Notes: a model not told the origin generated them from the sequence alone. A stretch of DNA of 64,000 nt from Sphingomonas sp. OK281 (GCF_900115295.1 NZ_FOVZ01000001.1:682001-746000), one strand, 5' to 3'. Shown: positions 48,879 to 57,729, counted from the stretch's first letter. Made by a program: numbers and translations.

Positions 48879-49319
48879 ATGGCCGCCTTGTTCCCGATCA
48901 TCGTCGTACTTCTCGCCGGCATCGGCCTCGCGATCCAGCCGCCCACCAACGCCGCGCTGGTCAAGGCGTCCGGGTCGCTCTGGCTCGGATCGCTCGTGTC
49001 GTTTGCCGTGGGTACGATCGTGCTGTTCGGCGTGTGGGCGGCGACCGACCGGACGATGCCGGCGGCCTTGAAAGGCGCGCCGGGCTGGGCATGGCTTGGT
49101 GGCCTGTACGGCGCGTGTTTCGTTGCTGCGCTAGCCTATGCAACGCCGCGACTGGGGCTCGCGTCGGCCCTTACGCTTGCGGTCGCGAGCCAACTCGTCA
49201 CGGCGCTGATCCTCGATCGGTTCGGGCTGCTCGGGCTCAGCCAGCAGCCGATCAGCATGGCGCGGCTTGCCGGCGTCGCGCTGGTGATCGGCGGCGTGGT
49301 GCTGGTCCGCGCCGGCTAA
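48879..49319 (+). CDS. Small DMT-superfamily transporter (DUF606/YdcZ type)
   Basis: This 146-residue inner-membrane protein has about five hydrophobic helices. The order IQPPTNAALVKASGSLWLGSLVSFAVGT then GLYGACFVAALAYATPRLGLAS and a Gly/Val-rich last helix matches the YdcZ (EamA_YdcZ/DUF606) half-size transporters of the drug/metabolite superfamily. Such proteins probably function as dimers; the substrate is unknown. It starts 32 bases after recG on the same strand, with no obvious Shine-Dalgarno, so co-transcription with recG is likely. The convergent PilZ gene ends 5 bases beyond its stop. Confidence 0.85.
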   Translation: MAALFPIIVVLLAGIGLAIQPPTNAALVKASGSLWLGSLVSFAVGTIVLFGVWAATDRTMPAALKGAPGWAWLGGLYGACFVAALAYATPRLGLASALTLAVASQLVTALILDRFGLLGLSQQPISMARLAGVALVIGGVVLVRAG

Positions 49320-49323
49320 CGCC

Positions 49324-49641
49324 TCAGGCGTGGCGGATCATGACCGAAAGCATCCCGTAATAGTCCGAAAGCGGCAAAACCTGCCGCAGCTCGCATCCGA
49401 TCCGCCCGCCGAGCGACCAGCGTACGACCGCATCGACGTCGCCGACGATCGGCAACTGGATACGGAGCGAATCGCCCGCTTTGGGACTGCCCTCGCACCG
49501 CGCCATCAGTCCGCTGGCGGACATGTTGACCAGCACCAGTTTCATGGCGTGCCCCGCCGCGTCGACGGCACGCGTGCCATGCATCACCTCGTCGCGCGGC
49601 GCACCGCGGACATCCTGAACGGCCATTGCATAACTCGGCAT
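49324..49641 (-). CDS. PilZ-domain protein with a degenerate c-di-GMP motif
   Basis: This is a 105-residue stand-alone PilZ-like domain. The second c-di-GMP motif is present as NMSASG (pattern D/N-x-S-x-x-G), followed by a beta-barrel with DAVVRWSLGGRIGCEL. The first motif, RxxxR, is not canonical: the equivalent region reads APRDEVMHGTR, so only widely spaced arginines are available. It may bind c-di-GMP weakly or act as a non-binding PilZ adaptor (inference). The ATG at 49641 has GGAGG eight bases upstream; an earlier ATG at 49662 would precede the Shine-Dalgarno. It is convergent with the DMT gene. Confidence 0.75.
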   Translation of the reverse strand: MPSYAMAVQDVRGAPRDEVMHGTRAVDAAGHAMKLVLVNMSASGLMARCEGSPKAGDSLRIQLPIVGDVDAVVRWSLGGRIGCELRQVLPLSDYYGMLSVMIRHA

Positions 49642-49748
49642 CGATCGTTCCTCCGTCATCAATACCGCATCAACCTAGGGTGCACGCAGTGAACCCGATC
49701 GGAACGGTCATGCTTAACGGCGTGTACTTCGAAACGAGAATGCGTCTA

Positions 49749-50972
49749 TTACGAAGGGGTTAGCATCCCATGTCGTTTCTTTCCGAGGCTCAGGCGCACG
49801 GGTGATGCGACATCGATGCTGGTCGTCGGTTCGCGCACCGGTTCGCCGTCAACCCGCACCGCGCCCTCGGCGATTTTCCGCCGCGCTTCGCCGTTGGAGG
49901 CGACGAAGCCGAGTGCGACGAGCGCCTCGACGATACCGATCGTGCCGCTCGAGACAGCAAAGCTCGGCAACGAGTCACCCGACGCGCCTTCCTCGAACGT
50001 CTTCCGCGCAGTCTCGGCGGCCTGTTCGGCAGCATCGCGACCGCGGCACATCGCGGTCGCTTCGTTGGCGAGCACGATTTTGGCAGCGTTGATCTCCGCG
50101 CCTTCGAGCGCCTCGAGACGCGCGATCTCGTCGAGCGGGAGGTCGGTGAACAGCTTCAGGAAGCGGCCGACGTCGCGATCGTCGGTGTTGCGCCAGAACT
50201 GCCAGTAATCGAAGTGCGGCAGCTGATCCTCGTGCAACCAGACCGCGCCCGACATCGTCTTGCCCATCTTGCCGCCGTCCGCCGTGGTGATCAGCGGGGT
50301 GGTGACGCCGTAGACTTCGGTCGAGTCCATCCGACGCGCGAGTTCGATGCCGTTGACGATGTTGCCCCACTGGTCCGAGCCGCCCATCTGCAACCGGCAT
50401 TCGGCGCGGCGCGACAGTTCGAGGAAGTCGTACGCCTGCAGGATCATGTAGTTGAATTCGAGGAAGCTCAGCGACTGTTCGCGGTCGAGCCGGAGCTTGA
50501 CCGAGTCGAAGGCAAGCATCCGGTTGACCGAGAAATGCTGGCCAACGTCGCGCAGGAACGGGATGTATTCGAGCGCGTCGAGCCACTCGGCATTGTCGAG
50601 CATCACCGCGTCGGTGGGCCCGTCGCCGAAGGTCAGGAAGCGTTCGAAGATGCGACGGATCGACGCGACGTTGGCCTTGATCCCGTCCTCGCCGAGCAGC
50701 TTGCGCGCTTCGTCCTTGAAGCTCGGGTCGCCGATCTTGCCGGTGCCGCCGCCCATCAGGACGATCGGCTTGTGCCCGGTCTGCTGGAGCCGGCGGAGCA
50801 GCATGATCTGGACGAGGCTGCCGACATGCAGCGACGGTGCGGTCGGATCGAAGCCGATATAGCCGGGCACCACCTGTTTGCCGGCGAGCGCATCGAGCGC
50901 GGCCGCATCGGTCATCTGGTGGACATAGCCGCGCGAGGTCAGCGTGGTGAGCAGGTCGGACTGGTAGGTCAT
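49749..50972 (-). CDS. tyrS: Tyrosyl-tRNA synthetase
   Basis: TyrS is a class I synthetase that charges tRNA-Tyr. The 407-residue product shows [20 protein letters not shown] (HIGH-equivalent HVGS), the [11 protein letters not shown] loop, [17 protein letters not shown] for tyrosine recognition, and KMGKTMSG in the KMSKS position. A C-terminal S4 domain carries [15 protein letters not shown]. The start at 50972 is preceded by GGGGAACGAG, which belongs to the edge of the family C repeat. The gene is leftward, in the same orientation as the serS-surE-nlpD-like operon upstream but separated from it by the repeat. Confidence 0.97.
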   Translation of the reverse strand: MTYQSDLLTTLTSRGYVHQMTDAAALDALAGKQVVPGYIGFDPTAPSLHVGSLVQIMLLRRLQQTGHKPIVLMGGGTGKIGDPSFKDEARKLLGEDGIKANVASIRRIFERFLTFGDGPTDAVMLDNAEWLDALEYIPFLRDVGQHFSVNRMLAFDSVKLRLDREQSLSFLEFNYMILQAYDFLELSRRAECRLQMGGSDQWGNIVNGIELARRMDSTEVYGVTTPLITTADGGKMGKTMSGAVWLHEDQLPHFDYWQFWRNTDDRDVGRFLKLFTDLPLDEIARLEALEGAEINAAKIVLANEATAMCRGRDAAEQAAETARKTFEEGASGDSLPSFAVSSGTIGIVEALVALGFVASNGEARRKIAEGAVRVDGEPVREPTTSIDVASPVRLSLGKKRHGMLTPS

Positions 50973-50983
50973 GGTGCGTCTCG

Positions 50984-51071
50984 TTCCCCTTCCGCTTGCG
51001 GGAGGGGTTAGGGGAAGGGCTTCTTCGCCCCCATGCCCTCCCCCGACCCCTCCCGCAAGCGGGAGGGGAGA
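50984..51071. repeat. Intergenic inverted-repeat element, family C
   Basis: CCCCTTCCGCTTGCGGGAGGG and TTAGGGG are mirrored by CCCCCGACCCCTCCCGC and AAGCGGGAGGGG. It lies between the nlpD-like gene stop and the tyrS start and may act as the 3' hairpin of the upstream operon. Confidence 0.78.
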
Positions 51072-51072
51072 A

Positions 51073-52221
51073 TCACGTTCGCGGCAACTGCGACGTTGGA
51101 TCTACGGGCGTCCGCCCTTTGCGCAGTTCGAAGTGCAGTTCGGGACGATCCGCAAACCCGGTATCCCCCGACAGCGCGATCGTCTGGCCTCGCTTGACGC
51201 TCTGCCCGCGTTGCACGAGCAGCTTCGACGCGTGGCCGTAGACGCTCGTCCAGCCGCCGCCGTGCTTGATGATGACCAGCCCGCCGAGCGCGGCGATGCC
51301 GTCGCCGACATACGCGACGACGCCATCCGCGGCCGCGTGGATAGGGGTCGAGACCGGTACCGCGATCTTGATGCCGTCATTGCGCTCGCCGCTCGCGCCG
51401 TGTCCGAAGCGTTTCACGACCTTGCCGTCGACTGGCCAGAGAAACCCGCCGCTTGCGAGACGCGCCGGCGCAGTCACGACGGCGTTCGACGGCAGCACCC
51501 GGCGCGGCGTCGCGATCGGTCTCGCCGGCGCCTGATTGCTGGCGAGTGCAGGCTCGCCGCCGGTGAGGATGTCGTCGATGTCGAGCGTGAAGGCGCGCGC
51601 GCGTTCGGAAGCACTGGCAGTGCCGCCGCTGGCGTCGCCAGGGATCTGGATACGCTGGTCGGCGCGCAGCACGTACGGTTCGACGAGCGCGTTCGCCGTG
51701 ACGATCCGCGACCATTCGACGCCGTACGCGCGCGCGATCGCGATGCCGGTCTCGCCGCGGCGGACCTGGTGATAGCGCCCGCCGGGAATCTGCAACCGCT
51801 GGCCGGCCCGGATCGAATAGGGCGAGTCGAGGTTGTTTGCGCGCGCGATAGCCTCGAGGCCCGCACCGCTGCGATCCGCCACCCGGCTCAGCGTATCGCC
51901 GGGCCGCACGACATAGGTCGTGTCGGGGATCGTCGTCGCATCGGCATTGACCGGCCGCGCCTCCCAGGCGGGGCGCGGGGCGGGCAGGGTGGTGACCTCG
52001 CCGGTATCGCGTCCCGGAATATCCTGCGGCGGCCTATCCTCGCGCGCCCTGTCCTCGCGCGGCGTATCCTCAAGTGTGCGTGGCGGATCGTCGCGGCGGG
52101 GCGGCGGATCTCGGTACGGGCGCGGTGGCGCATTGCCGTAGCCGGCGGGACGATCGACGTGCGGAATGCACGCGGTCAGCGCGAGCGTCGCCAGCGAAAC
52201 CAGGACGCCCGCACGCCGCAT
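51073..52221 (-). CDS. nlpD: NlpD-like lipoprotein: two LysM domains and a catalytically degenerate M23 domain
   Basis: This 382-residue lipoprotein (leader ending LALTAC) has a Pro/Arg/Asp-rich linker (about 25-85), LysM 1 ([14 protein letters not shown]...) at about 103-147, LysM 2 ([15 protein letters not shown]...) at about 150-195, and an M23/LytM domain at about 265-375. The metal-binding HxxxD of active LytM enzymes is lost: the equivalent stretch is NDGIKI, with Asn for His and Lys for Asp, and the final motif is ELHFEL. E. coli NlpD is likewise inactive and activates the amidase AmiC, so an amidase-activator role at division is likely. Its ATG overlaps the surE TGA (TGATG). The surE-nlpD order is conserved in proteobacteria. 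Confidence 0.9.
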   Translation of the reverse strand: MRRAGVLVSLATLALTACIPHVDRPAGYGNAPPRPYRDPPPRRDDPPRTLEDTPREDRAREDRPPQDIPGRDTGEVTTLPAPRPAWEARPVNADATTIPDTTYVVRPGDTLSRVADRSGAGLEAIARANNLDSPYSIRAGQRLQIPGGRYHQVRRGETGIAIARAYGVEWSRIVTANALVEPYVLRADQRIQIPGDASGGTASASERARAFTLDIDDILTGGEPALASNQAPARPIATPRRVLPSNAVVTAPARLASGGFLWPVDGKVVKRFGHGASGERNDGIKIAVPVSTPIHAAADGVVAYVGDGIAALGGLVIIKHGGGWTSVYGHASKLLVQRGQSVKRGQTIALSGDTGFADRPELHFELRKGRTPVDPTSQLPRT

Positions 52222-52985
52222 CAACGATAGGCTTTCGCGAGCATATCCATCGATTCGAAGTGCGTCAGGTCGAGGTGCAGCGGCGTGACCGATACATATC
52301 CGGCCGCCGTCGCTTCGAGGTCGGTCGCGTGCGCTGGGGTCTCGACGGTCCGGCCAAGCGCGAACCAGTGATACTCGTAGCCGCGGGGATCAGTGTTGCT
52401 GACGATCTGCAACCGGCCATAGTCGCGCAAGCCCTGACCGACGACGCGCACGCCCTTCACCGCATCGGCCGGGCCGGCGGGGAAGTTGACGTTGACCAAC
52501 GTCCGCGGGGCGAGCGGCGCGTCGACCAGCGGTCGCAGCACGCGCTCGCCCCAGGCGGCGGCGGCCTCGAACGGCACGCTGTCGCCCATGCCCTCGCGGC
52601 TGTAGATCTGGCTCAGCGCGATCGACCGGATGCCGCCCAGCGCACCCTCCATCGCCGCCGAGACGGTGCCTGAGTAGGTCACGTCCTCGGCAAGGTTCGC
52701 ACCGCGGTTGACGCCGGACAGGATCAGGTCGGGCGGGCAGTCCTTCATGATCTTGGCCAGCGCCATCATCACCGCGTCGGTCGGCGTGCCCGCGACGGCA
52801 TATCGCTTCTCGCCGTGCTTTCGCACCCGGATGGGCCGTGAGAGCGTCAGCGAATGCCCCGCGCCCGACTGTTCGTCGGCGGGCGCCACAACCCAGATGT
52901 CGTCGGACAGCGTCCTGGCGATCGTCTCCAGTATTTTGAGGCCGGGCGCGTGATAGCCGTCGTCGTTGGTGAGCAGGATCCGCAT
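52221..52985 (-). CDS. surE: 5'/3'-nucleotidase SurE
   Basis: SurE is a metal-dependent 5'/3'-nucleotidase and exopolyphosphatase implicated in stress survival. The 254-residue product begins [15 protein letters not shown] with the metal-binding D8-D9 pair. It has PADEQSGAGHSLTL with the conserved Ser, and VNRGANLAEDVTYSGTVSAAMEG with the conserved Asn and Gly-Thr. Start and stop are each shared by TGATG overlaps with serS and the nlpD-like gene, so the three genes are one translationally coupled operon. Confidence 0.96.
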   Translation of the reverse strand: MRILLTNDDGYHAPGLKILETIARTLSDDIWVVAPADEQSGAGHSLTLSRPIRVRKHGEKRYAVAGTPTDAVMMALAKIMKDCPPDLILSGVNRGANLAEDVTYSGTVSAAMEGALGGIRSIALSQIYSREGMGDSVPFEAAAAWGERVLRPLVDAPLAPRTLVNVNFPAGPADAVKGVRVVGQGLRDYGRLQIVSNTDPRGYEYHWFALGRTVETPAHATDLEATAAGYVSVTPLHLDLTHFESMDMLAKAYR

Positions 52986-54262
52986 CAGCGCTTCGGCTCC
53001 AATATGGTCAGCCCGCCGAGGTACGGCTGGAGCACCGTCGGTACCGCGACCGATCCGTCCTCCTGCTGGTAATTCTCCAGCACCGCGACCAGCGTCCTCC
53101 CGACCGCGAGTGCCGAGCCGTTGAGCGTGTGGACGAACCGCGTGCCCTTCTCGCCTTCGGGCCGATAGCGCGCGTTCATGCGGCGCGCCTGGAAATCGGT
53201 GCAGGTCGAGACGCTGCTGATCTCACGATAGCGCGCCTGGCCCGGCAGCCAGACTTCGAGATCGTAGGTGCGTGCCGCGGTGAAGCCCATATCGCCCGTG
53301 CATAGGAGCATCCGCCTGAACGGTAGCTGCAACGCGTCGAGTACGCCTTCCGCGCACGCCGTCATGCGCTCATGCTCGGCCTCGGACATGTCGGGGGTGA
53401 CGATCGAGACCATCTCGACCTTGTCGAACTGATGTTGGCGAATGTAGCCGCGCGTGTCGCGGCCGGCGGCCCCCGCCTCGGAGCGGAAGCACGGTGTCAG
53501 CGCGGTAAAGCGCAGCGGCAGTTCGGCCTCACTGAGGATCTGTTCGCGGACGATGTTGGTAAGGCTCACCTCGGCGGTCGGGATCAGCCAGCGGCCGTCG
53601 GTAGTGCGGAACAGGTCCTCCGAGAACTTGGGGAGTTGGCCGGTACCGAATACGGCCTCGTCGCGGACGAGAAGCGGCGGCGAGACCTGCTCGAAGCCAG
53701 CGTCGGCGACGTGATCGAGCATGAACTGGCCAAGCGCTCGTTGCAGCTTGGCGGCAGGTCCGCGGACGAGCGTGAAGCGCGCGCCCGACATCGCCGCGCC
53801 GGTCTCGAAATCGAGGCCGATCGCAGGACCGATCGCGTCATGCTCGCGCGCCGCGAAGGCGAACGTCGTTGGCGTGCCACGCGTGTGGACGAGCGCGTTG
53901 TCGTCCTCGCCACCGCCTTCCGGCACATCGGCAGCGGGAAGGTTGGGGATCGCGGCCAGCATGGCTTGAAGTTCGCCACCCAGCCGGGCTTCCTCCGCCT
54001 CCAGCGCGGGCAGCGCTTCCTTCAGGGTCGCAACCTCGGTCATCAGCGCCTGCGCCTTGGCTTCGTCCTTCTGCGCCTTGGCCTGGCCGATCGCCTTCGA
54101 CAGTTCGTTGCGGCGGGTCTGCGCGGTCTGCGAGTCCGCGATCGTCGCGCGGCGCTGCTCGTCGAGCGTTACCAGCGAGGCGGACTGCGGTGCGACCCCC
54201 CGCTTGGCGAGGGCGGCGTCGAAGGCGGCGGGATCGTCGCGGATCAGGCGTATGTCGTGCAT
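52985..54262 (-). CDS. serS: Seryl-tRNA synthetase
   Basis: SerS is a class II synthetase that charges tRNA-Ser (and tRNA-Sec where present). The 425-residue product has an N-terminal coiled-coil arm (about 25-105, rich in Glu, Lys, Ala and Gln, with [16 protein letters not shown]). The catalytic domain carries [28 protein letters not shown] (motif 2), [24 protein letters not shown] and the motif 3 region [18 protein letters not shown]. The ATG at 54262 ([11 protein letters not shown]) gives the standard length; the longer frame to 54307 adds unrelated residues. It is divergent from the host-attachment gene. Confidence 0.97.
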   Translation of the reverse strand: MHDIRLIRDDPAAFDAALAKRGVAPQSASLVTLDEQRRATIADSQTAQTRRNELSKAIGQAKAQKDEAKAQALMTEVATLKEALPALEAEEARLGGELQAMLAAIPNLPAADVPEGGGEDDNALVHTRGTPTTFAFAAREHDAIGPAIGLDFETGAAMSGARFTLVRGPAAKLQRALGQFMLDHVADAGFEQVSPPLLVRDEAVFGTGQLPKFSEDLFRTTDGRWLIPTAEVSLTNIVREQILSEAELPLRFTALTPCFRSEAGAAGRDTRGYIRQHQFDKVEMVSIVTPDMSEAEHERMTACAEGVLDALQLPFRRMLLCTGDMGFTAARTYDLEVWLPGQARYREISSVSTCTDFQARRMNARYRPEGEKGTRFVHTLNGSALAVGRTLVAVLENYQQEDGSVAVPTVLQPYLGGLTILEPKR

Positions 54263-54365
54263 GGCTGGGCTATGCCGAGGGCGAGGGGCGTGCGCAAGGC
54301 GGCGCAACCTCCCCGGCAGGCGGCGCGTTCATCCCGCATACGCATAGCGAAAAGGAGAGACCCGC

Positions 54366-54806
54366 ATGCATCTTCCCCACAACTCCGTCGTGCTCGTCGC
54401 GGACGGCCGGAAAATGCTGTTCCTGCGCAACGAGGGCGATGCCGAGTTCCCCAATCTCGTCGTCGAAAACGCGCAGGAGCAGGACAATCCGGCGACGCGC
54501 GACCAGGCGACCGATTCAGCAGGACGCGCCTCGTCGCCGCAAGGTGGTGTGCAGAGCTCTGTAGAGCCGACCGACTTCCACCAGATCGAGGAAGATCGCT
54601 TCGTCGCCGACGCCGCCGACTTCCTGAAGACGGGGGCGCTGAAGAACACATACGACTCGCTGATCGTCATCGCGCCGCCGAAGACGCTTGGCGAACTGCG
54701 CAAGCATTATCACAAAGAAGTCACCAGCCGCCTCAAGGGCGAACTTGACAAGGACCTGACCGGGCATCCGATCAAGGACATCGAGAAGGCGCTCCAGAAC
54801 GCCTGA
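54366..54806 (+). CDS. Host-attachment family protein
   Basis: This 146-residue cytoplasmic-looking protein belongs to the Host_attach family (described from an Agrobacterium gene required for attachment to plant cells). It shows VVLVADGRKMLFLRNEGD near the N-terminus, a central polar region, FVADAADFLKTGALKNTYDSLIVIAPPKTLGELR, and KEVTSRLKGELDKDLTGHPIKDIEKAL. There is no signal peptide, so a direct surface role is doubtful; the fold resembles eRF1/Pelota-type domains in related proteins (weak inference). GGAGAGACCCGC precedes the ATG. A shared bidirectional terminator separates it from the convergent Ser-rich protein gene. Confidence 0.85.
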   Translation: MHLPHNSVVLVADGRKMLFLRNEGDAEFPNLVVENAQEQDNPATRDQATDSAGRASSPQGGVQSSVEPTDFHQIEEDRFVADAADFLKTGALKNTYDSLIVIAPPKTLGELRKHYHKEVTSRLKGELDKDLTGHPIKDIEKALQNA

Positions 54807-54816
54807 ACCACAGGCA

Positions 54817-54855
54817 CAAAAAAGCCCCGCTGGATCAGGTCCGGCGGGGCTTTTC
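54817..54855. terminator. Bidirectional Rho-independent terminator
   Basis: AAAAAAGCCCCGC, a loop of about 13 bases, then GCGGGGCTTTT. The A-tract on one side and T-tract on the other let it terminate both the host-attachment gene (+) and the Ser-rich protein gene (-). Confidence 0.85.
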
Positions 54856-54869
54856 CGTTATTCCAATAC

Positions 54870-55832
54870 TTAGGCCGCAATCGCCTTTGGCTTGGCGAAG
54901 CGCTTGCGAGCGACCAGCGCCGCTGCTGCCGCGCCGAACAGCAACACCATCGGCGGGGCGGGCACGGGAGCAGGCGGGCCACCGCTTGAGCCTGTGCTGC
55001 CGCTCGAACTCGCGCTGCTCGCACTCGAGGCGCTGCTGGCACTGCTTGCGCTCGATCCGCTGCTGGCGGACGAGCCGCTGCTGCCCGAGGACGCGGAACT
55101 GCCCGACGATCCGTTCGAACTCCAGCCACCGGTAGAGTTCCAGCCACCGCTCGATCCCCAACCCTTGCTGCTCGATCCATACCCCGACGAGCTACCGCTG
55201 CTGGCTGACGAAGCCGACGATGCGGACGAAGCCGACGAAGCGCTGCTCGACGACGTGGACACGTTGCCGCTCGATGACGACGATACGTCGCCGCTCGAAC
55301 CGCCCGACGCGGACGAGACGTTGCCGCTGGAGCCGCCGGAGGACGAGGTGCTCGATACCTCTGCACCGCCGGTGCTGCTCGAAGACCCTCCGGTCGAGGT
55401 CGATCCGCCGCTCGACGTCGACGAGATCACGACGCTGCCGCTCGATCCGCCGCTGCCGCCGAAGCCGCCACCGAAACCGCCGCCAAAGCCGCTGCCGCTG
55501 AAGAAACCGCCGCTACCGCCGACGACGGCGGGGGCCGCCCCAGCACCGCCTCCACCGATATAGCCATTGCCAGGGTCCGGAACAGGCACAGGCGCGGCGT
55601 TCGCGACTGTCACGATCGTCGGTGCGCAGGTCGTCCGCGTCGTGGTCGTCACGCGACGGACATGCGGGCGCCGCACCGCCGCGATCTGCGGTCGGGCAAT
55701 GCGCTTGACGAGGACGCGCTTGGTGTTGGCGGTTCGGTTGGAACTCTCGGCGACATGCACGGCGCCGCCGCCGATCAGGGCACCGCCACATGCGCATGCG
55801 CACAATTTCGCCAAGGCCATCCGCACTGACAT
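54870..55832 (-). CDS. Ser/Gly-rich low-complexity exported protein with PEP-CTERM-like tail
   Basis: This is a 320-residue protein. The N-terminus (MSVRMALAKLCACACGGALIGGGAVHVAES) is a hydrophobic leader with two Cys. A basic Arg/Val region with several Thr follows. The bulk (about 90-285) is low complexity: Gly-Phe runs (GGGFGGGFGG), then Ser/Gly blocks with SSASSASSASSASSG repeats and SSGGWNSTGGW. The last ~35 residues are PAPVPAPPMVLLFGAAAAA followed by LVARKRFAKPKAIAA: a Pro motif, a hydrophobic helix and a basic end. This is the architecture of PEP-CTERM exosortase substrates, but the diagnostic Pro-Glu-Pro is replaced by Pro-Ala-Pro. An exported extracellular matrix or glycosylated surface protein is likely; there is no exosortase in the window. 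Confidence 0.75.
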   Translation of the reverse strand: MSVRMALAKLCACACGGALIGGGAVHVAESSNRTANTKRVLVKRIARPQIAAVRRPHVRRVTTTTRTTCAPTIVTVANAAPVPVPDPGNGYIGGGGAGAAPAVVGGSGGFFSGSGFGGGFGGGFGGSGGSSGSVVISSTSSGGSTSTGGSSSSTGGAEVSSTSSSGGSSGNVSSASGGSSGDVSSSSSGNVSTSSSSASSASSASSASSASSGSSSGYGSSSKGWGSSGGWNSTGGWSSNGSSGSSASSGSSGSSASSGSSASSASSASSASSASSSGSTGSSGGPPAPVPAPPMVLLFGAAAAALVARKRFAKPKAIAA

Positions 55833-56264
55833 ATCGTCACTCTTTCGTTGCCGACATTTTTTGCTGGGTGTCGGATCCCCGTTACAGCACGCAGATGCCG
55901 CTATCCGACTAACTGCAAAACAAACCGTTAAGTGCAAGACGGTTAACCACATTCCGGATGGTAAAAGAAGAATTTACTTCAAGCCGTGACACGACGTGAT
56001 CCTTAACGTGCCGGCATGGGACAGAAGTTCGTCGTTTACCGTCCGGGCGATCGGTTGGCGCGATCGATACGTCCCGTTCGCGCAAATCAAATCCTTCGCG
56101 CAACCATGATCCAGGTCAGTATCATAAAATGTCGTAGACGGCGTTGTATGCGCAAGTCCGGTCGCTTGTGGTCGGCAGGGCGTACGACTATAGGCGCTTT
56201 CACCATCTGGGGGCGACATCTGGAGATCGGCGAGGTCGATCCGACGATGTCAGAGGAGAATGGT
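55833..56264. other. Divergent intergenic region with no gene seen
   Basis: These 432 bases separate the Ser-rich protein gene (leftward) from dksA (rightward) and must hold both promoters. It is less GC-rich than its surroundings and contains two GTTAA motifs (TTAA at 55928 and 55943) with an 11-base gap, which does not fit CtrA spacing. The dksA frame is open back to 56016, but the upstream residues (basic, Arg/Cys-rich) do not look coding. Confidence 0.5.
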
Positions 56265-56747
56265 ATGGCGACCGTGATGAATCGTATGAACGATACCGGA
56301 AGTTTCGATCGCGATGCGGCGAATGACGCTGCGGATGACCAATCGTCGGCAGGATACCGGCCGGAGGCGGACGAGCCGTTCATGAGCCTGAAGCAGCAGG
56401 CGTATTTCCGCCGCAAGCTTCAGGTATGGAAGGATGCGATCCTCCGGGAATCGCAGGAGACGTTGTCGCAGTTGCAGGTCGATTCGCTGCGGGAAGCCGA
56501 CTTGACCGATCGCGCATCGAGCGAGACCGACTGGTCGATCGAACTGCGCACGCGCGATCGCCAGCGCAAGCTCGTATCGAAGATCGAGGCGGCGATCCGT
56601 CGGATCGACGAAGGCGAATATGGCTATTGCGAAGTGACCGGCGAGCCGATCAGCCTTGCACGGCTCGAGGCGCGGCCGATCGCGACGATGACGGTCGAGG
56701 CTCAGGAACGTCACGAGCGGAACGAGAAGGTCTCGCGCGAGGATTGA
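56265..56747 (+). CDS. dksA: RNA polymerase-binding transcription factor DksA (one-cysteine type)
   Basis: DksA enters the RNA polymerase secondary channel and, with ppGpp, redirects transcription in the stringent response. The 160-residue product has an acidic low-complexity start, a two-helix coiled coil (about 45-110, with LQVDSLREADLTDRAS at the tip carrying the Asp residues) and the C-terminal globular part RIDEGEYGYCEVTGEPISLARLEARP. Only one of the four zinc-site Cys is present (GYCEVTGEPI), so it should be zinc-free like many alphaproteobacterial DksA proteins. The ATG at 56265 follows GAGGAGAATGGT. Confidence 0.92.
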   Translation: MATVMNRMNDTGSFDRDAANDAADDQSSAGYRPEADEPFMSLKQQAYFRRKLQVWKDAILRESQETLSQLQVDSLREADLTDRASSETDWSIELRTRDRQRKLVSKIEAAIRRIDEGEYGYCEVTGEPISLARLEARPIATMTVEAQERHERNEKVSRED

Positions 56748-56926
56748 ACGGCCACGCATCGGGCGGAAGCATTCGCTGGAGGCAGGCTTGGATGCGACCG
56801 TGCAGACTTTAAGGATGTGCGGCGGCGGAACAGGCGGTATGCGGGATCGCGTATGGACAGCTTCAATCGCATACGGGTGAACCAAGGGTCGCATGTCGTA
56901 TGGCATGCATCGATTCGGAAACCTGC

Positions 56927-57280
56927 ATGACCGACCCGACAGACCCTCCCGTCGATGGCGTCGACGGCAAGCGCCAGCGGGCGCGCGACAGCCTGCTCCT
57001 GATGGCGGAGTTGCAGTTGGGCGGCGAGACGCGGATCCGTGAGGGGCGGGTGCGCAACCTGTCCGAGGGTGGCCTGATGATCGAGCTCGACAAGGCGGTC
57101 GAGGTCGGAACGTCGATCCTCCTGAGACTTCGGGGGATCGGCGAGGTATCGGGCAAGATCGCCTGGTATACGGCGGGTCGAGCAGGCGTTGCACTCGATG
57201 TGCCGATCGATCCGAAGATGGCGCGCAAGCCGGTCGGACCAAGGCCGGAAGGTAAGCTGTTCGAAATCAAGGCACCCTGA
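56927..57280 (+). CDS. PilZ-domain c-di-GMP-binding protein
   Basis: This 117-residue single PilZ domain carries both canonical c-di-GMP motifs: RQRAR (RxxxR) near residue 16 and NLSEGG (D/N-x-S-x-x-G) at about 43-48. A beta-barrel with LLRLRGIGEVSGKIAWYTAGRAGVALDVP follows. It should bind c-di-GMP and regulate an unknown partner (motility, adhesion or polysaccharide). The ATG at 56927 has GGAAA six bases upstream; a frame start at 56900 is possible. It follows dksA by 179 bases on the same strand. Unlike the PilZ protein at 49324, its RxxxR motif is intact. Confidence 0.88.
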   Translation: MTDPTDPPVDGVDGKRQRARDSLLLMAELQLGGETRIREGRVRNLSEGGLMIELDKAVEVGTSILLRLRGIGEVSGKIAWYTAGRAGVALDVPIDPKMARKPVGPRPEGKLFEIKAP

Positions 57281-57314
57281 TCGCGCCGTGGGTCGACACG
57301 GCGGCCAGCGCTTA

Positions 57315-57340
57315 CGCCCCCAGTCGGAACACCGGGGGCG
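57315..57340. other. Hairpin between convergent PilZ and DUF465 genes
   Basis: The stem CGCCCCC / GGGGGCG is 7 bp with a 12-base loop, located between the PilZ stop (57280) and the DUF465 stop (57353). There is no U-tract, so it is at best a 3' stabiliser. Confidence 0.4.
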
Positions 57341-57352
57341 GCTGTAGCGGTG

Positions 57353-57508
57353 TTACAGGTTTACGATCTCTTCTTTCAGCCGGAGCTTCTGCTTCTTGAG
57401 ACTCGCGAGCACGTTCGCGTCGGGCAGCGGGCGATGGATCTCGTCGGCGATCCGCTGATCCAGCACGGCGTGCTTGGTTTCCAGGGCTGTCTGATGAGTC
57501 GTCTGCAC
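57353..57508 (-). CDS. Small DUF465 (YdcH-like) protein
   Basis: This 51-residue predicted helical hairpin matches the DUF465/YdcH pattern: a first helix with LETKHAVLDQRIADEI, a Pro turn (RPLPDAN) and a second basic helix LASLKKQKLRLKEEIVNL ending in Leu. The family is common in alphaproteobacteria, often in pairs, with no established function. The longer open frame to 57553 begins with unrelated residues. The GTG at 57508 has GGAGG nine bases upstream and yields the family length. It is divergent from the second DUF465 gene. Confidence 0.82.
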   Translation of the reverse strand: MQTTHQTALETKHAVLDQRIADEIHRPLPDANVLASLKKQKLRLKEEIVNL

Positions 57509-57729
57509 GGTGGGATGCCTCCTGCATTCGGGTTGGGGAGCGAAGTAAACCACTCCGTCACGGAAATGTCTTCATCCGAAATCGATCGAATCGATTGATC
57601 GAGGCATTTTGGGCGACGACCCGATTCAGCCTGTCGTCGCGAACCCATCGGTCGCGATCGGTTTAACACTCGCGTGTCGCTGCGCATTTGCTAAGGACGC
57701 GGCGGTAGCGGCACAAACCGGGGGCTGAG

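Noticed and set aside
54892..55563. Acidic Leu/Pro/Asp-rich plus-strand frame of 223 codons
   Set aside because: It is antisense to the Ser/Gly-rich protein; its odd LLALLALDPLL-type repeats are the complement of the Ser codons. There is no ribosome-binding site.
55928..55946. Pair of TTAA motifs as a second CtrA box before dksA
   Set aside because: The gap between the TTAA motifs is 11 bases, not 7, so it does not fit the CtrA consensus.
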